Assembly (NCBI GenBank): GCA_029204225.1
Contig: CM055092.1
Span: 83,880,026 to 83,944,025 of the forward strand
Length of the DNA: 64,000 nt
DNA from: Diphasiastrum complanatum
Lineage: Eukaryota; Streptophyta; Lycopodiopsida; Lycopodiales; Lycopodiaceae
Direction of reading: 5' to 3'
Within the stretch, counting starts at the first letter, position 1. Every line of letters starts with the position of its first letter. Below, one piece after another: positions 59,050 through 64,000 of this stretch. The notes under the pieces are model-generated. The model was not told the DNA's origin. It was given only the letters and a program-made list of their open reading frames with translations, and searched no databases. Both the position numbers and the translations under genes were made by a program.

Positions 59050-61160
59050 TAGGCTTCATGAGAATTTTTTCAAGAGTCTTCAACAAGCTTTTTAGTGCGA
59101 AACATCACCTTTTGTCACATATTAGGAAGCTGAAGTTTATTTTAACAACTTACTCGATAAACCCAAAACTGAACCTGAATTTGAAGTCCCTAAGATTGTT
59201 GGTAGTTATAATCCAAATTCTAACCCAAATTTTGATCCAGATTCTAGTTCAGAATCAGAGCCTGAATCAAATCTTGATCATGATCATGATCTTGACCTTG
59301 AGCCCGATCCCAATCCTGAACCAGAAATGGATCCTCCTCATAACCGATTCAATTCCAGTTCAAAAATTAAGTATGATTACTTTAAGGAAACTTCTTTAGA
59401 TGACGCCGATAGTTATATCTCCCAGTTTGAATCCATTGTTGTTTCCAATAGTGAGGGAATGAATGTAGACAAATTACGTATATTCCCTAGTTTGCTGCAG
59501 AAACAAGCCCAAATTTGGTACAACCAAATGGATCGTGCGGCCGTTAACACTTAGGACCTGGTGAGAGAAGCCTTTCTTAACCAGTTCTGTGAGATTGGCT
59601 ACTCTACTCGAGTGCTTGCATGACTCAACTCTGTTCAAAAGAAAGAAAATGAGTCTCTGAGAAGGTACACCCGAAAGGTAAAAAACTTAATTGGTAACTG
59701 GTGGGTGTTTATCTTGTTGCAATGCAGATTGAATGGTACCTTGTAGGGCTGCCAAGTAAGGTTGACCAATACTGCCGACAAGGACCAATGAATACTTTGG
59801 ATGAAGTCACTGCAACAACAGAGAACTATGAAACGTCAAAGATTGCTCGAAAGCGTCGTTCCAGCAAAAAGACAAAGAAGAAGTCACCAGCTTTATTTGA
59901 TGATTCAAGCTCGAAAGAGGATTCATCCGATAGTTCGGACTCATCAAGTTCTAGTGATGATTCCAACACTGAAGGCTCAAATTCTTCCGAAGATGATATG
60001 AACCATAGGATGTAGAAAAAGATGAAAAATAAGTCCAAGCCTTCCAAGGAACTATCTGCGAAAACTGATAAAGTTTGGAAGAAGAATATCTCGGATTTGT
60101 CGAAGCAAATGCAAGACTTAAAAGTACAGATATCTGAAGTATCAGATAAGCAGTAGAAGGCACCTTCTTCTGACCCAAATATCTAGTGTACCATATGTGG
60201 AGCTCCAGGTCACTCTAACCATGAATGTAAAGTTAAACAAGTTTCTTATGTTGACAGTGCTGATGGAGAGGTCCTGTATGTATATGAAGCAGATCCGAAG
60301 GAGCATTGTCGTTATGTGCAAGGAACATCTACACCAACGTTGCAGCCCAAACCAAAATTTGGACCAAAGCATTTTGTACCTGCTCAGACGGTGAACTCAA
60401 ATCAAAAGATTGTTTATGCACTAGTCAATTTGCCTTTAAAGAAACTAGCAGGAAACTGTTGTAATTGTTGCGCACAAGGCCATTATTCACCTGATTGGAC
60501 AAAGCCTCGCCGACCAATCTGCTATGTCCCTTTATGTTCAAATTGCTCAGGAGAAGGACATTTAGTTGCAGATTGCCCAAAGCCTCAAAAGGCGAAGGTG
60601 CTATACAAGTATGTCCAGTCTCCAGGTGTAGAACCAGAGATAAAGAAGAAGCAAGAGGATGCAGTCGTACAAAGAATGGAATGCTCTGACGAAGACACTC
60701 TGCCGATTATTAAAACCAATTGGCCAAGTGATTTAGAGGATGTTTGCAAAGTTTCTACTCGAAACACTTCAAAATCACTCAAACCAACGAAAGAGTGTTT
60801 AGCTATGACTCAGAAGAATAAGAGGAATCATCCGACAAAGAATTTGAAGAACAAGTCTCTTTCTCAAAAAGACTTGAAGGACGACTCTGATTATGATAGA
60901 AATGTTGCTAAGCTATTTAAGAAGGATGTTGCTGAGGAAGCAAAAACTCTTATCGAAGAAGAACTTAAACCCAATCCGCCTCAAAATAAATTCACTTTTT
61001 AAAAATGAGGATGACGTTCCATTAAGCTCAAAATTATCCAATATTGTAGTGGACTTCCGGTTGCAGACAAAGAAGCAATATGATATTGTTTCCGATATTG
61101 GCTCCTTAAGACCGAATATCACTTTCGAGCAATTGCTATCGGACACCAATTATTATTAAA
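59050..61160 (+). pseudogene. Gypsy gag of Athila/Tat-like type, decayed
   Basis: An acidic Asp-Pro-Glu-rich segment (about 59200-59330) precedes a retrotransposon gag core (FPSLLQKQAQIWYNQMD near 59490). A serine-aspartate tract follows at about 59900-59995, then two zinc knuckles near 60455-60585: a damaged CNCCAQGHYSPDW and an intact CSNCSGEGHLVADC. Stops and frameshifts lie near 59552, 59620, 60015 and 61000. No protease, RT or RNase H follows, so pol is largely deleted. Confidence 0.75.
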
Positions 61161-61289
61161 AGTAGCTAAAAAGTCTATCACAGACAAGGAGGAAGAAGAA
61201 GATTTCTCTTCCCCCGATATTGTCGATAGAATTTGAGATACCGACATATCGTGTTCAAGTTGAAGCTAGATGTGACGAACAATTGAGCT

Positions 61290-61557
61290 GAGACAAAAGG
61301 TTCTTAGCTATGGGGAAAACTTGAAGAGAGTTGTAAACAAGCGTTGATCGATACGAGAAAGATCCAATTAAGCCGAAAGAGAGCCTTTGATACCACGATA
61401 AGAAAGGTCATTTTGTGTGAAGGAGACTTTGCTCTTATGTATGATAGCCGGCATCTCAAGTTTCCTAGGAAGTTCCATACTCGTTGGTGTGAAGAATTGA
61501 AAAAGATTATCTATGTTAGATATAGGGGTCTTATGTTTTTTACATCAAGCATCTAGG
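61290..61557 (+). pseudogene. End of gypsy integrase polyprotein
   Basis: IDTRKIQLSRKRAFD, then GDFALMYDSRHLKFPRKFHT and RW, resemble the region after the integrase core of Athila/Tat-like elements. It lies about 150 bp after the gag relic, so one large deletion removed protease through the integrase core. A copia LTR starts directly after. Confidence 0.65.
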
Positions 61558-61564
61558 TGTAGGA

Positions 61565-62224
61565 TGTTGATAGGAATAAATCTGGCATAGATGGCAAATA
61601 ATGCATTTCCACTTGTAATGCCACTATTAAGCCAAAATAGAGTAAGAGGCTAAACACGTGCCAATTAGAGTGTAGACAAGTGTAATGCCTTTGTTTGATG
61701 AATTTCAAGAGGTCCAATAGGATTTAGAGGTGGAACCTTGTGAGGTCCAATAGGAAATTGAGGTGTGCTTGAATATAGTCCAATAGAATTAAGAGGTGCA
61801 TGGATCAATGGTCCAATAGGATCAAGAGGTGAAAAAGTATGGTCCAATCATAGTTAGGCATAGTGGTAGCTCGTGGATCTACTAGTATCATTGTACTCCT
61901 CATTTTGAAGCTAATTGATTTGGTGATTTTATGGATTTTGTGAGTTATTGGATTTCTAGCTTTCTCTCTCTACCCGAGAGCTCATGATGCTTTTTCTCTC
62001 TCTACCCAAGGAGAGCAACTTGTTTTTACTTAGATTATTTTTTGAATACTTCCCACATGTGTGAGTGAGAGTTGGAAGTGTTTGAATGCATGTAGTAGTG
62101 TGTTTTTGCCATAGGATTTAAGATTGATCTTGAATCTCAATCTAATCTTAATCTTGGTGCATCTACACACCTTAGGAGATCACAAGTACATGCTGTGGAC
62201 AATCCACACGTGTGAAATTCAACA
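61565..62224 (+). repeat. 5' LTR of a copia element (family E)
   Basis: TGTTGATAGG to ATTCAACA, 660 bp, is followed by TGGTATTAGAGCC. U3 holds five 33-bp tandem units each with GTCCAAT, and the end has TCCACACGTGTGAA. The 3' LTR lies outside the window, so the target duplication cannot be checked. Confidence 0.88.
61711..61850 (+). promoter_or_regulatory. Five CCAAT-containing 33-bp repeats in LTR U3
   Basis: CCAAT starts at 61714, 61747, 61780, 61813 and 61844. Units read GGTCCAATAGGATTTAGAGGTG with changes. Tandem U3 repeats with a transcription-factor motif often act as LTR enhancers. That role is inferred here. Confidence 0.6.
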
Positions 62225-62237
62225 TGGTATTAGAGCC
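62225..62237 (+). other. Primer binding site of family-E copia
   Basis: TGGTATTAGAGCC differs from the usual TGGTATCAGAGCC by one C-to-T change. Confidence 0.85.
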
Positions 62238-62980
62238 TACCTAAGGTTACCATGCATTTTGATCCATCTAAGTGAAAAATTTTCATCAATCTTGAGCTAG
62301 AAATTGTCAAGGCCCATTTTCCTAGCTATCTTGTTCAATTTTGGATCAAAAGAGATCAAAAGGACATTGATTGGGTCTGACCTGGTACTATACGGAATCA
62401 GGTGCTCAGACATGTGTGAGGAACATCCAAATTTAGTTTGGAACTTCTCTCTCATGCTTGATCCATTTATCTTGCTTGATAGCTTGTTTTGAAGCTATTT
62501 TTGTGTAGTTTCTGATGCAATCAGTTTCATTCCATTTGGTTGAGCCAATCAAAAGTTATAAGCTTTTGAAGAGGGTTAGGTAGGGCACCTAGACCTAGGT
62601 GGACACATTTGGTTTGGTCAAGAGATTTCTTGGATGATCCAAAATCACAGTTGTATGCTTGCCAATCTCATCTATATGTGATATAGGCACTGTTTTGAGG
62701 TCTTAGCCATTTTGTTTCATGCAATATCATTGTATTTGAGTCAAATTTGGTTTCTTAGAGTACTTCACACGTGCTAAGAGTGTTTGATCCTAACTTTGCA
62801 TATACTCCATCATTTGATGTGAAATAGATCTTGTTTTAGAGAGATTTGTGTAGCTAGTGAGAATCAATTCACAAATAGTTGCAAGATCTTTCATAGGAGG
62901 AGATAGTACTCTATTATTGGATCCTATTGAGAGTGTGTAGCAACATTTATTGTTCATCATTTGAGTTTTCTTCACTTCAA

Positions 62981-64000
62981 ATGTCTTCAATGGGTTCATC
63001 CTTGTTGGAACCAAGTGAAAGATTGTCCACTTCAAACTATTCAATTTGGAAAATGAGGATGGAGTCCATCTTGATCCTTCAAGACGTGATGGACATAGTT
63101 CTTGGCCTTGAAGAAGAACCACAAGTTCTTCAAGAGGTTTAAAAATACAAAAAGAGAGCTAGGATGGCTCTCCACTACATTAAGATGAATGTCTCTAATG
63201 AGATATTGAGGGAGATAGGTACTTGTACAACAACCAAGGAAGCTTGGGATTGTCTCAAAACTATCTATGAGGCTAAGAATACCTCTAGGCTTCTCACTCT
63301 TAGGAATCAAATCTTTCAAAGTAGCCAAAAGAGTGATGAGAGTGCATCTAGTTATGTTTTGAGAGTAAAAGATATTCATAGAGAACTTGCTTGTATTGGT
63401 GATTCCATCAATCAAAATGAGCTAGTTCAAGTCATTCTCAATGGCTTGAGAAGTGAATTTGATAACCTTGTCCAATCCTATGCCATTAAGGAGGAGCTAC
63501 CAAGTTTGGAGGCTCTCCAAAGTGTGCTAATTTTGGAAGAATCAAGACAAGAGTACAAGCTCTTGATGATGCACAAGCTTTCTCTCACTCATAATGATGG
63601 CAAAGCCCTCTTTGCCAAGGATAAGCACAAAGGGAGGAGCAAGAACCAACATCAACAATCCTCAAGCAAGGAAAAAGTCAAATCCAAAGACAAATATGAG
63701 GAGGAAGATGATTCCTCTAATGCTTCATCATCCAAGATCAAGAAGAAGAAGATCAAGTGCTTTTATTGTGGCAAGAAAGGTCATTATGCCACCAATTGCT
63801 TCAAGAAGAAGAATCAACTCAAGCAAGCCAACACTACCAATGAGAAGGAAGACACTATTACAAGTGATGGAGAGGAATTTCTTATGGTCTCTAGTTTCTC
63901 ATCTACTCCTTTCAAGAAGGACGACCTATGGTATATTGATAGTGGAGCCTCTTCGCATATGTGTAGCTCCAAGGACTCTTTCTCTTCTATTGCACCTTAT
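62981..64000 (+). pseudogene. Copia family-E gag and protease start, one stop, cut by window end
   Basis: The ATG at 62981 begins SSMGSSLLEPSERLSTSNY, the usual copia gag start (SNYSIWKMRMESI). TAA at 63140-63142 falls where Gln is expected before KYKKRARMALHY. The same frame then runs open to the window end. It includes gag, a CCHC knuckle CFYCGKKGHYATNC near 63760 and the protease motif WYIDSGASSHMC near 63930. One C-to-T change explains the only lesion seen, so this may be a young copy. Confidence 0.88.

Overview
The window looks like a stretch of a large, repeat-rich land-plant nuclear genome. The evidence is plant-type Ty1/copia and chromodomain Ty3/gypsy retrotransposons, plant-type primer binding sites, a plant alpha-expansin gene, and plant DNA-transposon genes. 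A seed plant with a large genome such as a gymnosperm would fit the one-gene-in-64-kb density, but no sequence feature proves the lineage. The only clearly intact host gene is the alpha-expansin on the minus strand at 16851-18205.

Layout. 18-6171: complete but decayed chromodomain gypsy element with target duplication CCAGG. 6177-10000: degraded accessory DNA with a roughly 300-bp triplicated repeat, a histone H3-like pseudogene resembling centromeric H3 in places, and a decayed multi-exon gene with a Ulp1/SENP cysteine-protease signature. 10235-14262: remnants of two different copia families and a reversed LTR piece. 16851-18330: expansin gene and promoter. 18640-21160: repeats, including a foldback/MITE-like element at 20315-20862. 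21541-26527: mosaic of truncated copia pieces. 26991-27123: long AC microsatellite. 28820-30600: gypsy and copia relics. 33195-43960: minus-strand DNA-transposon genes (a tandem pair of small transposase-like genes with proline-rich leaders, plus a gene with a DUF7869-like signature), split by a young full-length copia element at 35958-42105 (target duplication CTGAT, intact 1317-codon gag-pol). 44240-45170: heptamer minisatellite. 45673-51547: minus-strand copia element (target duplication TTATT, 692-bp LTRs). 51860-52400: hairpin-bearing tandem repeat. 53941-57290: unidentified decayed coding sequence carrying a gypsy RT piece and a solo copia LTR at 56438-57119 (target duplication TCGCG). 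58936-61557: decayed gypsy gag region with its pol mostly deleted. 61565-64000: 5' part of another copia element that runs off the window.

The window is mainly a record of nested insertion and decay. One copia family (family A) is present as a full element, a solo LTR and a truncated copy. Many premature stops are of the kind produced by C-to-T change at methylated cytosines. The best candidates for something not yet described are the H3-like plus Ulp1-like region at 7.9-10.0 kb, the DNA-transposon gene cluster at 33-44 kb, the palindrome shared by LTRs of different copia families, and two separate tandem arrays of hairpin units.
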